64,000 bases of DNA from Aminobacter sp. J41 (GCF_000526635.1 NZ_JAGL01000013.1:34536-98535); one strand, 5' to 3'. Counted from the stretch's first letter, positions 8,134 through 16,796 are shown. Notes: generated by a model from the letters alone, not told the origin. Numbers and translations: made by a program.

Positions 8134-9486
8134 ATGTCATCCACTGTTGCAGCTGCGCCGCAGGAACGAGCGCCAGCCAACCCCCGATCTCGTGTGCTGC
8201 TTGCCAGCCTCGTTGGCACGACGATCGAATTCTACGACTTTTATGTGTATGCGACCGCAGCAGTTCTCGTCTTCCCCCACCTGTTCTTCCCGGCAGGCGA
8301 CGACACCGCGGCACTTCTCGCATCCTTCGCGATCTTCGGCGCTGCGATGATTGCGCGCCCGCTTGGCGCCATCTTCTTCGGCCACCTAGGCGACAAGCGC
8401 GGCCGCAAGATCACCCTCGTTGGCGCGCTGCTGACGATGGGTATCGCCACCTTCCTGATCGGCCTGCTGCCGACCTACGCCTCGGTCGGCTGGCTCGCCC
8501 CGGCGCTGCTGGTGATCATGCGCCTCGCACAGGGCTTCGCGCTCGGCGGCGAGTGGAGCGGCGCAGCACTGGTCGCGACTGAGAATGCGCCTGAAGGCAA
8601 GCGCGCCATCTTCGGCACCTTTCCGCAGCTTGGTGCACCGCTCGGCTTCATCATCGCCAACGGCCTGTTCCTGATCATCGCGGCCGTACTGCCGTCCGAG
8701 GATCCGTCGCGTCCGTCGGAAGCCTTCCTCAACTGGGGCTGGCGCATTCCGTTCCTGTTCTCAGCCGTGATGGTCGTGGTCGGACTCTGGGTCCGCCTCA
8801 ATCTCGTTGAGAGCACGGCGTTCGAAAAGACGGTCAAGACGGGCAAGGTCCGCAAGCTGCCGCTGGCCGAAGCCTTCAAGAAGTACTGGGTCGAGCTGAT
8901 CCTCGGCACCTTCTACATGCTCGCGACCTACGTCCTCTTCTACCTGATGACGACGTTCTCGCTCAGCTACGGCCGCGCCGGCGTCAACGGTCCGCTGCCG
9001 GGCCTGGGCTATGACTACAGTGACTTCGTGCTGATGATGATCGTCGGCGTCATCTTCTTCGGCATCTTCACCATGGTGTCGGGTCCCTGGGCTGATCGTT
9101 GGGGCCGCCGCAAGACCCTGATCTGGGTCACGATCGCCATTGCCGCGTTCGGCATGCTGTGGGTGCCGATGCTGTCGGCCGGCTTCGTCGGCGTCATGGC
9201 CTGGCTGATCCTCGGCTTCACGCTGATGGGCCTGACCTTCGGCCCGATGGGCGCTCTGCTGCCGGAGCTGTTCCCGGCAAACGTCCGCTACACCGGCTCG
9301 GGTATCTCCTACAACGTTTCGTCGATCCTCGGCGCGGCTGTTGCCCCGTTCATCGCGGTGGCGCTATGGAGCTACGGCGAGGGCAGCCCGTTCTGGGTGG
9401 GCGTCTACCTCACGGTGATGGCTCTCATCACCCTGATCTCGCTGCTGGTCGGTAGCGAAACCAAGGACATCGACATCGAGCAGTAA
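8134..9486 (+). CDS. MFS transporter, metabolite:H+ symporter (MHS) family
   Basis: The 450-residue protein has 12 hydrophobic segments and the MHS signature near the N-terminus (GTTIEFYDFYVY, residues 28-39). It also has the MFS loop 2-3 motif as GDKRGRKITL near residue 88 and an RLAQGFALGGEWSGAA segment near residue 130 that is typical of the ProP/ShiA/citrate-transporter group. It should import a small organic acid or zwitterion with protons across the inner membrane. The start ATG has an AGGAG site 8 bases upstream. It stands alone, followed by a strong terminator, so neighbours do not reveal the substrate. Confidence 0.9.
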   Translation: MSSTVAAAPQERAPANPRSRVLLASLVGTTIEFYDFYVYATAAVLVFPHLFFPAGDDTAALLASFAIFGAAMIARPLGAIFFGHLGDKRGRKITLVGALLTMGIATFLIGLLPTYASVGWLAPALLVIMRLAQGFALGGEWSGAALVATENAPEGKRAIFGTFPQLGAPLGFIIANGLFLIIAAVLPSEDPSRPSEAFLNWGWRIPFLFSAVMVVVGLWVRLNLVESTAFEKTVKTGKVRKLPLAEAFKKYWVELILGTFYMLATYVLFYLMTTFSLSYGRAGVNGPLPGLGYDYSDFVLMMIVGVIFFGIFTMVSGPWADRWGRRKTLIWVTIAIAAFGMLWVPMLSAGFVGVMAWLILGFTLMGLTFGPMGALLPELFPANVRYTGSGISYNVSSILGAAVAPFIAVALWSYGEGSPFWVGVYLTVMALITLISLLVGSETKDIDIEQ

Positions 9487-9509
9487 GCTGCCTGATGTAG
9501 CGATCTTAG

Positions 9510-9547
9510 AAGGCCCGGGCCGATGTGCAGCCCGGGCCTTTTTCTTT
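9510..9547 (+). terminator. rho-independent terminator of the MHS gene
   Basis: A perfect 11-bp stem AAGGCCCGGGC (9510-9520) pairs with GCCCGGGCCTT (9530-9540) around a 9-nt loop and runs into TTTCTTT. It is placed 24 bases after the stop codon and shields the convergent LysR gene. Confidence 0.9.
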
Positions 9548-9562
9548 ATCGGGCTCAATCAG

Positions 9563-10426
9563 TCACAGCGATTGCTGGCAGCATTCGACGAAGGCGCGGA
9601 CGGCGGCAATGCGCGGACCCGAACGGCCCCACAGCACGCCCGTCTGGCGTACCTCGCCGGCATCGAGACAGATCTTCTGCAGCCTGAGACCTTCCGGCCA
9701 GGGGGGCGCCCAGTCTGGTACAATGGCAAGGCCGAGACCGCGGTCGACGAGGGCGGCAATCGCATCCAGCGCATCGAGTTCCAGCCATTCCCGCAGCTTC
9801 AGCCCTTGCTTGCGCAGATAGCGATCGACGATCTGCCCGCCCCACTGGTTGCGGTCGTAGCGGATGAAGGGTGCCTGCGTCAGTGCCGCATGCGGATCCT
9901 CAATCGGCGTGTCCTCCGGCGCAATGAGCACCAGCGGCTCGTCGCGCAGGGTCAGCCATTCGTGGGACTTCGGAATGGGGAAATGCGGGCGCACAAGGAT
10001 GGCGGCGTCACATTCGCCTGCCAGCAGCGCGTGGTAGAGGTCAACCGAGGCGCCGGGGCGGACAAAAACCTCGATACGCGGAAAGTTCTGGCCAAGCGTG
10101 GCGAGAATGGCGGGCAGCAGTCCGGTCAGCGCTGTGGCCGTCGCGCCGAGACGCAGTTGCCCGGCCGGCATGTCATTGGCTGCTGCTGCCTTCAGTGCGC
10201 GCGTTGCTTCAAGCAAGGCATGAGCCTCGGCCAGCACCGCAAGGCCGGAGGCAGTGGGTCGCACGGTGCGTCCGGTGCGGCTTACCAGCGAGTGTCCAAG
10301 CTCAGCCTCAAGCGCGCGCAGCCGCTGGGCGACAGCGGCAGGTGTCAGGTTCAGGCGACGGGCGGCCTCGGCAATCGAGCCGCAACTCGCAACCGTCACG
10401 AAGCTTTCAAGGAAGCGGGTGTCCAT
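9563..10426 (-). CDS. LysR-family transcriptional regulator
   Basis: The 287-residue protein has the LysR winged helix-turn-helix at residues 5-62 (SFVTVASCGSIAEAARRL and following) and a periplasmic-binding-like effector domain from about residue 88 to the end. The gene is divergent from an aminotransferase gene with 115 bases between the start codons. This is the standard arrangement for a LysR protein controlling its neighbour and itself. The effector is unknown; an amino acid or keto acid related to the aminotransferase is a reasonable guess. Confidence 0.9.
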   Translation of the reverse strand: MDTRFLESFVTVASCGSIAEAARRLNLTPAAVAQRLRALEAELGHSLVSRTGRTVRPTASGLAVLAEAHALLEATRALKAAAANDMPAGQLRLGATATALTGLLPAILATLGQNFPRIEVFVRPGASVDLYHALLAGECDAAILVRPHFPIPKSHEWLTLRDEPLVLIAPEDTPIEDPHAALTQAPFIRYDRNQWGGQIVDRYLRKQGLKLREWLELDALDAIAALVDRGLGLAIVPDWAPPWPEGLRLQKICLDAGEVRQTGVLWGRSGPRIAAVRAFVECCQQSL

Positions 10427-10541
10427 CTTCTACAAAAACTATCGTTTGAAGATATGAAAAGCAACATTTTACAACTGATCGTCGTCGTCTATCAGGAGAT
10501 GGACAACGCGCATGTCGCGGCAGCAGATCAGGAGATGACAG
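10427..10541. promoter_or_regulatory. LysR/aminotransferase divergent control region
   Basis: The 115-base spacer is clearly more AT-rich than its surroundings. It contains a dyad TATC-N7-GATA at 10440-10454, close to the LysR start. This is a candidate LysR binding site, but it does not match the T-N11-A box exactly, so I keep it tentative. Confidence 0.45.
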
Positions 10542-11756
10542 GTGTCGATCGAAGAGAAGTTCAGCAGGCTGGGAACCGACAATGCGCCGGGCCAGGAAGT
10601 GCGCCAGAGCGCCGCGGGCATCGAGGCGCTGATGCGCGGTGAAAAGCTCGAAGGCAAGCCGGTCGACTTTTCGCATGGCGACGTCGACGCGTTTCTGCCG
10701 ACGCCGGGCTCGTTCGAGGTGTTCTCGGCCGGCTACGCATTAGGTGGCAAGCAGGCCTACACCGAGTACCGCGGCGACTACGGAATCCGTGAGCTGCTAG
10801 CCGAACGTCTGGCTTCATTTACCGGCGCGCCGGTAAACGCCCGCGACGGCCTCATCATTACGCCGGGCACGCAGGGCGCACTGTTCCTTGCGATCGCCTG
10901 CACCACGGCGCGCGGCGACAAGGTCGCGATCATGCAGCCGGACTACTTTGCGAACCGCAAGCTGGTCGAGTTCTTCGAAGGCGAGATGATTCCGGTCCAG
11001 CTCGACTACGTCAATGCAGGCAACAATGCCGGCATCAACCTCGGCGAACTCGAGGATGCCTTCAAGGCGGGGGCCAAGGTGTTCCTGTTCTCGAACCCGA
11101 ACAATCCGGCAGGCGTCGTCTATTCTGCCGATGAAATCGCGAAGATTGCCCAGCTCGCTGAGCGCTACGGGGCGACTGTCATCGTGGACCAGCTCTATTC
11201 GCGTCTGCTCTACACCAGTGCCACCTACACGCATCTGCGCGCCGGCAACATCGATCCTGAGAACGTGATTACCATCATGGGCCCGTCGAAGACGGAGTCG
11301 CTCAGCGGCTACCGCCTCGGCGTAGCGTTCGGCTCGAAGAAGCTCATCAACCGCATGGAGAAGCTGCAGGCAATCGTCTCGCTGCGCGCGGCAGGCTATA
11401 GCCAGGCCGTGCTTCGCACCTGGTTTGCCGAGCCGGAAGGCTGGATGGACGAGCGCATCCGCCTGCACCAGGCGATCCGCGATGACCTGCTTACCGTACT
11501 GCGGGGTTGCGAAGGGGTATTCGCCCGCACGCCGCAGGCGGGCAGCTATCTGTTCCCGCGTCTGCCGAAGCTTGACGTTTCCTATGCCGACTTCATCAAG
11601 ATCCTGCGCCTGCAGGCAGGCGTGTCGGTTACGCCGGGTACCGAGTTCAGCCCGCACTGCGCCGACAGCATTCGCTTCAACTTCTCGCAGGATCATCAGG
11701 CGGCTGTCGCAGCCGTCGAGCGTCTGGTTACGCTGGTCGAGCGCTACCGCGCCTGA
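10542..11756 (+). CDS. PLP-dependent aminotransferase, class I/II
   Basis: The 404-residue protein is a fold-type I aminotransferase. Visible landmarks are the TPGTQGALFLA loop near residue 107, NPNNPAG near residue 187, the conserved D/Y pair in IVDQLYSRLL near residue 215, and the PLP lysine in GPSKTESLSGYRLG near residue 251. A GTG start is used, with CAGGAG 8 bases upstream. It transfers an amino group between an amino acid and a keto acid in the cytoplasm; the substrates cannot be read from the sequence. A hairpin at 11784-11810 lies between it and the next gene. Control by the divergent LysR protein is likely. Confidence 0.88.
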   Translation: MSIEEKFSRLGTDNAPGQEVRQSAAGIEALMRGEKLEGKPVDFSHGDVDAFLPTPGSFEVFSAGYALGGKQAYTEYRGDYGIRELLAERLASFTGAPVNARDGLIITPGTQGALFLAIACTTARGDKVAIMQPDYFANRKLVEFFEGEMIPVQLDYVNAGNNAGINLGELEDAFKAGAKVFLFSNPNNPAGVVYSADEIAKIAQLAERYGATVIVDQLYSRLLYTSATYTHLRAGNIDPENVITIMGPSKTESLSGYRLGVAFGSKKLINRMEKLQAIVSLRAAGYSQAVLRTWFAEPEGWMDERIRLHQAIRDDLLTVLRGCEGVFARTPQAGSYLFPRLPKLDVSYADFIKILRLQAGVSVTPGTEFSPHCADSIRFNFSQDHQAAVAAVERLVTLVERYRA

Positions 11757-11783
11757 TTTTTTGGTCCTTCCCTGTGAGGTCAG

Positions 11784-11817
11784 CGCCCTTGCGAGAGCCT
11801 CGCGGGGGCGTTGATTT
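11784..11817 (+). terminator. possible terminator after the aminotransferase gene
   Basis: A 12-bp stem (11784-11795 with 11799-11810, two G-T pairs) closes on a 3-nt loop and is followed by TTGATTT. The T-tract is weak, so it may be an intercistronic hairpin rather than a full stop. Confidence 0.5.
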
Positions 11818-11926
11818 ATGTGCGCCAGCCGGTGAAACTGCGGTCAGGCAGGTGGGGAACCTGCATCGCCAGCATTCATCAGCCGGTTCTTTCCGAGCCG
11901 GCTGCAGCAGCACAAAGGATTTGCCC

Positions 11927-12496
11927 ATGACCGAGCGCGCCATCAGCCGGTTCCCGGTGCCCAAGCTCGAGGACCTTCCCGAGGATATCCGTGAACGCAT
12001 CATGGCGGTGCAGGAAAAGTCGGGCTTCATCCCGAACGTGTTTCTGGCTCTCGCGGACCGCCCGGACGAGTTCCGCGCCTTCTTCGCCTATCACGACGCG
12101 CTGATGGATAAGCCCGGCAACCTCACTAAGGCCGAGCGCGAGATGATCGTGGTGGCGACGAGTGCCGCCAACCAGTGCCAGTACTGCGTGATCGCACATG
12201 GCGCGATCCTGCGCATCCGTGCCAAGAACCCGCTGATTGCCGATCAGGTCGCGATCAACTACCGCAAGGCCGACATTACCCAGCGACAGAAGGCGATGCT
12301 CGACTTCGCCATGAAGGTTTCGACCCGTGCTTCCGAGGTCGGCGACGAGGACTTCGAGATGCTGAATCAGCACGGCTTCACCGAGGAGGACATCTGGGAC
12401 ATCATGGCGATCACCGCTTTCTTCGGCATGTCGAACCGGATTGCCAACGTCACCAGCATGCGCCCGAATGACGAGTTCTACACGCTCGGCCGGTAA
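11927..12496 (+). CDS. AhpD/carboxymuconolactone-decarboxylase family peroxidase-related protein
   Basis: The 189-residue protein carries the CMD/AhpD redox motif C84-Q-Y-C87 followed by H91 (CxxCxxxH) in a helical domain of about residues 45-130. Proteins of this branch, annotated as peroxidase-related enzymes, use the two cysteines for peroxide or thiol chemistry in the cytoplasm. I start at ATG 11927, which has AAAGGA 8 bases upstream and gives the family N-terminus ISRFPVP; the open frame upstream lacks family features. It follows the aminotransferase by 170 bases and may share its transcript. The physiological substrate is unknown. Confidence 0.87.
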   Translation: MTERAISRFPVPKLEDLPEDIRERIMAVQEKSGFIPNVFLALADRPDEFRAFFAYHDALMDKPGNLTKAEREMIVVATSAANQCQYCVIAHGAILRIRAKNPLIADQVAINYRKADITQRQKAMLDFAMKVSTRASEVGDEDFEMLNQHGFTEEDIWDIMAITAFFGMSNRIANVTSMRPNDEFYTLGR

Positions 12497-12591
12497 GGCA
12501 GAGGGCCATTCAAGGTGAATCGAACGGGCGGCCTTGAAACTGAAAAGTTCTGAAACTAGCTCGATATGCGCGGCGCCTTCTGGGCCGCGCC

Positions 12592-12619
12592 CCGCATCGG
12601 TCCGGCCGGACCGGTGCGG
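12592..12619. repeat. 28-bp GC-rich palindrome
   Basis: The two 14-base halves meet without a spacer and pair at 13 of 14 positions, with one G-T pair, around the centre GGCC. It lies about 95 bases after the preceding stop and has no T-run on the plus side. It may be an operator, a processing hairpin or the base of an inefficient terminator. Confidence 0.6.
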
Positions 12620-12660
12620 CGGAACCTCTCAATGATTGTTTGTCCTTCAGGGAGAACGAT

Positions 12661-12753
12661 ATGAAGTTCCATCATTGCTGCGACCGCTTCCACGCAGACT
12701 TCGCGCATCGACCATGTCGAACGTTCACCGCCGCTTCAGCGCTGGTGATGTGA
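12661..12753 (+). CDS. possible 30-residue Cys/His-containing micro-ORF
   Basis: ATG 12661 has AGGGAG 7 bases upstream, a better ribosome site than most real genes here. The frame encodes 30 residues with three Cys and four His (start MKFHHCCDRFHADF) and stops with TGA at 12751-12753. It could be a leader peptide or a micro-protein for the small gene that follows 72 bases later. Length is too short for codon evidence. Confidence 0.3.
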   Translation: MKFHHCCDRFHADFAHRPCRTFTAASALVM

Positions 12754-12825
12754 CCCCGCCACCGACGGAAACTGCAGGCTCTGCTTTCGAGGGAGAAGCA
12801 TAGAGTACGCTGATCGGAGTTTGAC

Positions 12826-13062
12826 ATGAGCATGATGCCACGCTTTGACCAGGTGCCGACCCCCAACCACCCGCCGAGCGAATTTCTCTCGCATGACGCT
12901 GAGGCGCGCGAGGTGATCAAGCCGATGATTGATTTCATGCTCGACAGCCTGGCGCGCGCGGGGTGGGATCCGCGCACGGCGGCTTCGGCGATGATGTTCC
13001 ACGCCGCTGCGCGCGTGTCCTCCTTCTCCATGGGTGAAGCAAGCCGGCAGCCCGCGGGATGA
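12826..13062 (+). CDS. small hypothetical protein
   Basis: This is a 78-residue frame with ATG 12826 and a CGGAG sequence 8 bases upstream. The product has a proline-rich start (VPTPNHPPSEF) and a helical middle, IKPMIDFMLDSLARAG, and no membrane segment or signal peptide. I recognise no family. A longer frame runs on the opposite strand here, but its arginine- and proline-rich composition is typical of a shadow frame. I consider the plus-strand frame the more likely gene, with moderate doubt. Confidence 0.5.
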   Translation: MSMMPRFDQVPTPNHPPSEFLSHDAEAREVIKPMIDFMLDSLARAGWDPRTAASAMMFHAAARVSSFSMGEASRQPAG

Positions 13063-13216
13063 TGAAGGTCCGTCGGACGTCGTAACTGCAAGTCAATACC
13101 ATGCCGCGCCACGCATGCCCGCTTCTGTTCTGGCAATCCCGCCCGTCCAGAGAAGGGCGAAGCGTGCCTGCGCGGCCCACTGATTTTTCGCACATCAACG
13201 AAAATGGGAGAGAACG

Positions 13217-14410
13217 ATGACAACCAAGTCGGGATCGCTTTTGGCTGTGACCTCTCTTGTGACGATTCTGCTCGCGGCCGTGCCGGCCGGCGCGCAGGAG
13301 GCAGGAACGGGGGAGGCGCTGAAGGGTTTCTGGCTGACCACATCCTATCCGGAACTGGCGATCAAGCCGGGTGAGACCCATACCCTCTCGCTATCGCTGC
13401 GCAACGAGAACCTGCCGCCGCAGCGTGCCTCGATCGAGGTGGCCGGCGTGCCGGAAGGGTGGGAGTGGGCGCTGAAAGGCGGCGGCAAGGAAGTGTCGGC
13501 CGCGATGGTCTCGCCGGATTCCACGGAACGGCTGTCGCTTGAACTGACCCCGCCGCAGGACGCGGCTACCTCAGAGGCCTACAACATTGAGGTGAAGGCC
13601 CGCACGGCGACCGACACCGTTATACTGCCGCTGACCGTGAGGCTGTCGGGCTCAGAGACGGCGTCTTCCGGGCTGTCGCTTGATCCGGAACTCCCTGGCC
13701 TTCGCGGCACCTCGCGCTCCACCTTCTCCTTCAAGATCAAGGTGAAAAATGAAGGCGCCGAGGACGGCCTGTTCAATCTCGCCGCCAGCGTTCCGGCCGG
13801 CTTCAATACCCGCTTCAAGAAGGGCTATGGCTCTGAGGAGATCACCGGCGTGCCGATCGCTGCGGGCGCGACCGAGACGGTGACGATGGAAGTCATTCCG
13901 GCGCGCAATGCTGCAGCCGGTCGCTATGATGTCGGGCTTGAGGTTTCGGGCAACGGCATCGCAGAGTCGACGCAGGTGAGCCTCGAGATCACCGGCGAGC
14001 CGCAGCTGCGCCTGGTAGGCCCGCAGGAGCGCCTGTCCGGTGAAGCCGTCGCCGGCAAGGAAACCAGCTTCGCGTTTACTGTCGTCAACGCCGGCACCGC
14101 GCCGGCCTCTGGCATCGAAATGGCCGCGACACCGCCGACCGGCTGGAACGTCGAATTCGACCCCAAGGAGCTTGGCCAGCTTGCGCCAAACTCCACCGCG
14201 GAAGTCAACGTGAAGATCACGCCGTCGGAGAAGGCGGTGGCCGGCGACTACATGGTCTCGCTGCGCGCGGAAAATGACACCGTGTCCGAAAGCGTGCAGT
14301 TCCGCACCACCGTCCGCACCTCGACCATGTGGGGCGCCGCCGGCCTCGGCATCATTGCTGCCGCCGCGCTGATCCTCGGCGGCGCCGTGACGAGGTATGG
14401 CCGGCGATGA
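13217..14410 (+). CDS. NEW3-domain extracytoplasmic protein with C-terminal membrane anchor
   Basis: The 397-residue protein begins with a signal peptide (residues 1-26, ending AGAQEA). It then has three Ig-like repeats of the NEW3 (alpha-galactosidase-associated) type, at about residues 35-135, 155-245 and 265-350. It ends with one membrane helix and a short basic tail, RYGRR (residues 372-397). It is therefore anchored in the inner membrane with the repeats outside. The stop overlaps the ATG of an ABC ATPase (ATGA), followed by an ABC-2 permease. This three-gene set (COG1470, COG1131, COG1277 types) occurs in many genomes, but its cargo is not established to my knowledge. A GGGAGAG ribosome site supports the start. 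Confidence 0.85.
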   Translation: MTTKSGSLLAVTSLVTILLAAVPAGAQEAGTGEALKGFWLTTSYPELAIKPGETHTLSLSLRNENLPPQRASIEVAGVPEGWEWALKGGGKEVSAAMVSPDSTERLSLELTPPQDAATSEAYNIEVKARTATDTVILPLTVRLSGSETASSGLSLDPELPGLRGTSRSTFSFKIKVKNEGAEDGLFNLAASVPAGFNTRFKKGYGSEEITGVPIAAGATETVTMEVIPARNAAAGRYDVGLEVSGNGIAESTQVSLEITGEPQLRLVGPQERLSGEAVAGKETSFAFTVVNAGTAPASGIEMAATPPTGWNVEFDPKELGQLAPNSTAEVNVKITPSEKAVAGDYMVSLRAENDTVSESVQFRTTVRTSTMWGAAGLGIIAAAALILGGAVTRYGRR

Positions 14411-15345
14411 GCGAAATCGTTCTTGAGGCGAAAGGCCTGACGAAGAAATACGGCAACTTCGCCGCCGTTTCTGGCATCGACCTCAGCGTCAGCAAGGGCG
14501 AGGTTATCGGCCTGCTCGGTCCCAACGGCGCGGGCAAGACGACGACGATCCTGATGCTGCTTGGGCTCACCGAGGCGACCGAAGGCACCGTCAACATCCT
14601 CGGCAAGGACCCGCTGCGACAGCCGCTCGAGGTCAAGCGCGAGGTGGGGTATCTCCCAGACGCCGTCGGCTTCTACGACCTGATGACGGGGCGCGAGAAC
14701 CTGCGCTTTACGGCGAAGCTCTCCGGCATGAGCCGGGAGGAGGCCGAGAAGCGGATTGCGGACGCGCTTGCCACCGTGCGGCTCAGCGAGGTTGCTGACC
14801 GCCGCGTGGCCACCTATTCGCGCGGCATGCGCCAGCGTCTGGGCATCGCCGAACTGATCATGCGCGAATGCAAGGTCGCAATCCTCGACGAGCCGACCTC
14901 GGGCCTCGACCCGCAGTCTACCTATGACCTCCTCAACCTCATACAAGAGCTGTCGCAGGGCGGCATGACGATCCTTCTGTCCTCGCACATGCTGGACGTG
15001 GTGCAGTCAATCTGCACGCGGGTCGCGCTGTTCCATCGCGGCCGCATCGGCTTCTTCGGCACGATCGAGGAACTTGCGGCGCGGATCGGCCGCGGCTCCT
15101 TCGTCATCGACGTCGAGGCGGATGGGGCCGACCTGCAGAACGTCGGCGCGCAGATCTCCGGGGTATCCTCCGTGCAGCGGCAGCCCGACGGACGCTGGCA
15201 GGTCGAGGCGGCACACGACGTGCGCCCGGACCTCGCCCGCCTGATCGTTTCGGCGGGCGGATCGCTGAAGAACCTCGACCTCAGGAGGGCGCGCCTCGAC
15301 GAGGCCTACGACCAGTATTTCAGGGAGCTTGCACATGCCGCGTGA
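14407..15345 (+). CDS. ABC-2 type exporter, ATP-binding subunit
   Basis: The 312-residue protein has Walker A GPNGAGKTT (about residue 38), the signature region YSRGMRQRLGIAELI near residue 139 and Walker B VAILDEPTSGLDP near residue 158. These sites and a C-terminal extension of about 90 residues are typical of COG1131 exporters. It powers transport through the permease encoded next. ATG 14407 overlaps the stop of the NEW3 gene, and its own end overlaps the permease by 11 bases, so all three are translationally coupled. Related systems include NosDFY and gliding-type exporters. The substrate is unknown. Confidence 0.93.
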   Translation: MSEIVLEAKGLTKKYGNFAAVSGIDLSVSKGEVIGLLGPNGAGKTTTILMLLGLTEATEGTVNILGKDPLRQPLEVKREVGYLPDAVGFYDLMTGRENLRFTAKLSGMSREEAEKRIADALATVRLSEVADRRVATYSRGMRQRLGIAELIMRECKVAILDEPTSGLDPQSTYDLLNLIQELSQGGMTILLSSHMLDVVQSICTRVALFHRGRIGFFGTIEELAARIGRGSFVIDVEADGADLQNVGAQISGVSSVQRQPDGRWQVEAAHDVRPDLARLIVSAGGSLKNLDLRRARLDEAYDQYFRELAHAA

Positions 15346-16285
15346 AGGTTCACCGTTCAAGGGCGTCGGCATCGTCGCCCTCAAGGAGGCGGCCGACCAC
15401 ATGTCGAGCGCCCGCATGCATCTGGTGATGCTGCTGGTGTTGTTGACGGCAATCGCCGCCGCCTGGGGTGCCATCGACCGTATCCGCGACACGACGGCGG
15501 AAGACGCCTATCTGTTCCTCAAGCTGTTCACGGTCGCGCGCGAGCCGCTGCCGTCGTTCGCTGCCTTCCTCGGCTTCCTGCTGCCGCTGGTGGCGATCAG
15601 CCTCGGCTTCGACGCAGTCAATGGCGAGTTCAACCGGCGCACCATGAGCCGGCTGCTCGCACAGCCGGTTTATCGCGATGCGATCCTCTTCGGCAAATTC
15701 CTTGGCGGGCTTCTCGTCATCGCGATCGCGTTGCTGACCTTGTGGCTGCTGACCGTGGGCCTTGGCATCCTGACGCTCGGCCTCCCGCCCTCGGGGGCAG
15801 ACATCGTCCGCAGCGTGTTCTGGCTGATTGCGACGCTGTTCTATGCGGGCGTGTGGCTGGCGCTGGCGATCTCGTTCTCGACGGTCATCCGCACGCCGGC
15901 GACCTCGGCCCTCGCAGCGCTCAGCGTCTGGCTGATCCTGACCTTCTTCTGGGGCATGATCGCGCCGCTGCTGGCGAGCCTCCAGCCGGTTGATCCGTTC
16001 GATCCGGTCAGCATCGTCAATCAGTACGAGCTGCAGCAGTCGATCGCTCGGTTCTCACCGCAGACACTCTACAGCGAGATCACCGGACTGCTGCTGAACC
16101 CGTCGGCGCGCTCGGTTGGCCCGCTCTTCATGCACCAGCTGCAGGGCGCTGTCATTGGCGCGCCGTTGCCGACGATGGAGAGCGTCATGATCGTCTGGCC
16201 GCAGATCTCCTGCATGGTCGCCGCCATGCTGGTGCTGTTCACGCTGGCCTATGTCGTGTTCCAGCGCCAGGAGGTGAGGGCATAG
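15335..16285 (+). CDS. ABC-2 type exporter, permease subunit
   Basis: The 316-residue protein has six hydrophobic segments with a large extracytoplasmic loop after the first. A segment near residue 88, DAVNGEFNRRTMSRLLAQP, is the typical coupling region of ABC-2 permeases of the COG1277 type. I use ATG 15335, with GGGAG 7 bases upstream; a TTG two codons earlier is less likely. It partners the upstream ATPase and probably the NEW3 protein. The gene ends 5 bases before the converging RES toxin gene. Confidence 0.88.
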   Translation: MPREGSPFKGVGIVALKEAADHMSSARMHLVMLLVLLTAIAAAWGAIDRIRDTTAEDAYLFLKLFTVAREPLPSFAAFLGFLLPLVAISLGFDAVNGEFNRRTMSRLLAQPVYRDAILFGKFLGGLLVIAIALLTLWLLTVGLGILTLGLPPSGADIVRSVFWLIATLFYAGVWLALAISFSTVIRTPATSALAALSVWLILTFFWGMIAPLLASLQPVDPFDPVSIVNQYELQQSIARFSPQTLYSEITGLLLNPSARSVGPLFMHQLQGAVIGAPLPTMESVMIVWPQISCMVAAMLVLFTLAYVVFQRQEVRA

Positions 16286-16290
16286 CTCGC

Positions 16291-16788
16291 CTAGCGGGAC
16301 AGGCGGCCTTCGTCGTCAATGACGGTAAGCCGTGCTGGGGCGCCCGCGCCCCAGCGCCACACCACGAGGTTGAGGTCCTCCGGCGTCGCGCCCTTCGCGA
16401 AACTGCGTACCAGCAGCCCGTGATAGCCGGCCTCGACAAGTTCGCGCGCAAACGCCTGCGTGCGCGCCTCTCCCCTAATCCGCATCTGGTCGCGCCAGGT
16501 CGTATCGGCGAGACCCACGGCATCCATGCCGAAAACATCAAGTGCGTCGTCGTCGCGGCTGTCGAAGACGTTGCCGATGTCGGCGTCGTAGGAGACGAGC
16601 GTTGTCGGTTGCAGGCTGCCGGCCTGGTTGGCCTCGCGCAGCGCGGTCATGATGCTCAGCGAGAGGTAGAGGGCGGGCGTGCCCTTGCGGTTGAAGCGTC
16701 CGCCATACAGTTCAGCGCCTCGGCCGGACAGCGGCTCGCGCGCGTAGACGGGATTGATCGCCCGGTAGAGGGTGCCTTGATAACGCAA
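16291..16788 (-). CDS. RES-domain toxin of a RES-Xre toxin-antitoxin pair
   Basis: The 165-residue protein is a RES-domain NAD-degrading toxin by family. The expected conserved residues are visible: R31 (YGGRFNRKG), Y41, E52 (TALREANQAG) and S129 (LLVRSFAKG). I start at TTG 16788, eight bases after the antitoxin stop, because it gives the typical N-terminus RYQGTLYRAINP; the open frame upstream only overlaps the antitoxin in another frame and is arginine-rich. A rare TTG start and a poor ribosome site would keep toxin translation low relative to the antitoxin. Family members deplete cellular NAD+ when freed. Confidence 0.88.
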   Translation of the reverse strand: MRYQGTLYRAINPVYAREPLSGRGAELYGGRFNRKGTPALYLSLSIMTALREANQAGSLQPTTLVSYDADIGNVFDSRDDDALDVFGMDAVGLADTTWRDQMRIRGEARTQAFARELVEAGYHGLLVRSFAKGATPEDLNLVVWRWGAGAPARLTVIDDEGRLSR

Positions 16789-16796
16789 GGGGCGGC

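Noticed and set aside
12672..13343. 223-residue open frame on the minus strand
   Set aside because: It overlaps the NEW3 gene start and has a low-complexity Pro/Arg/Ser composition. The plus-strand small ORF fits better.
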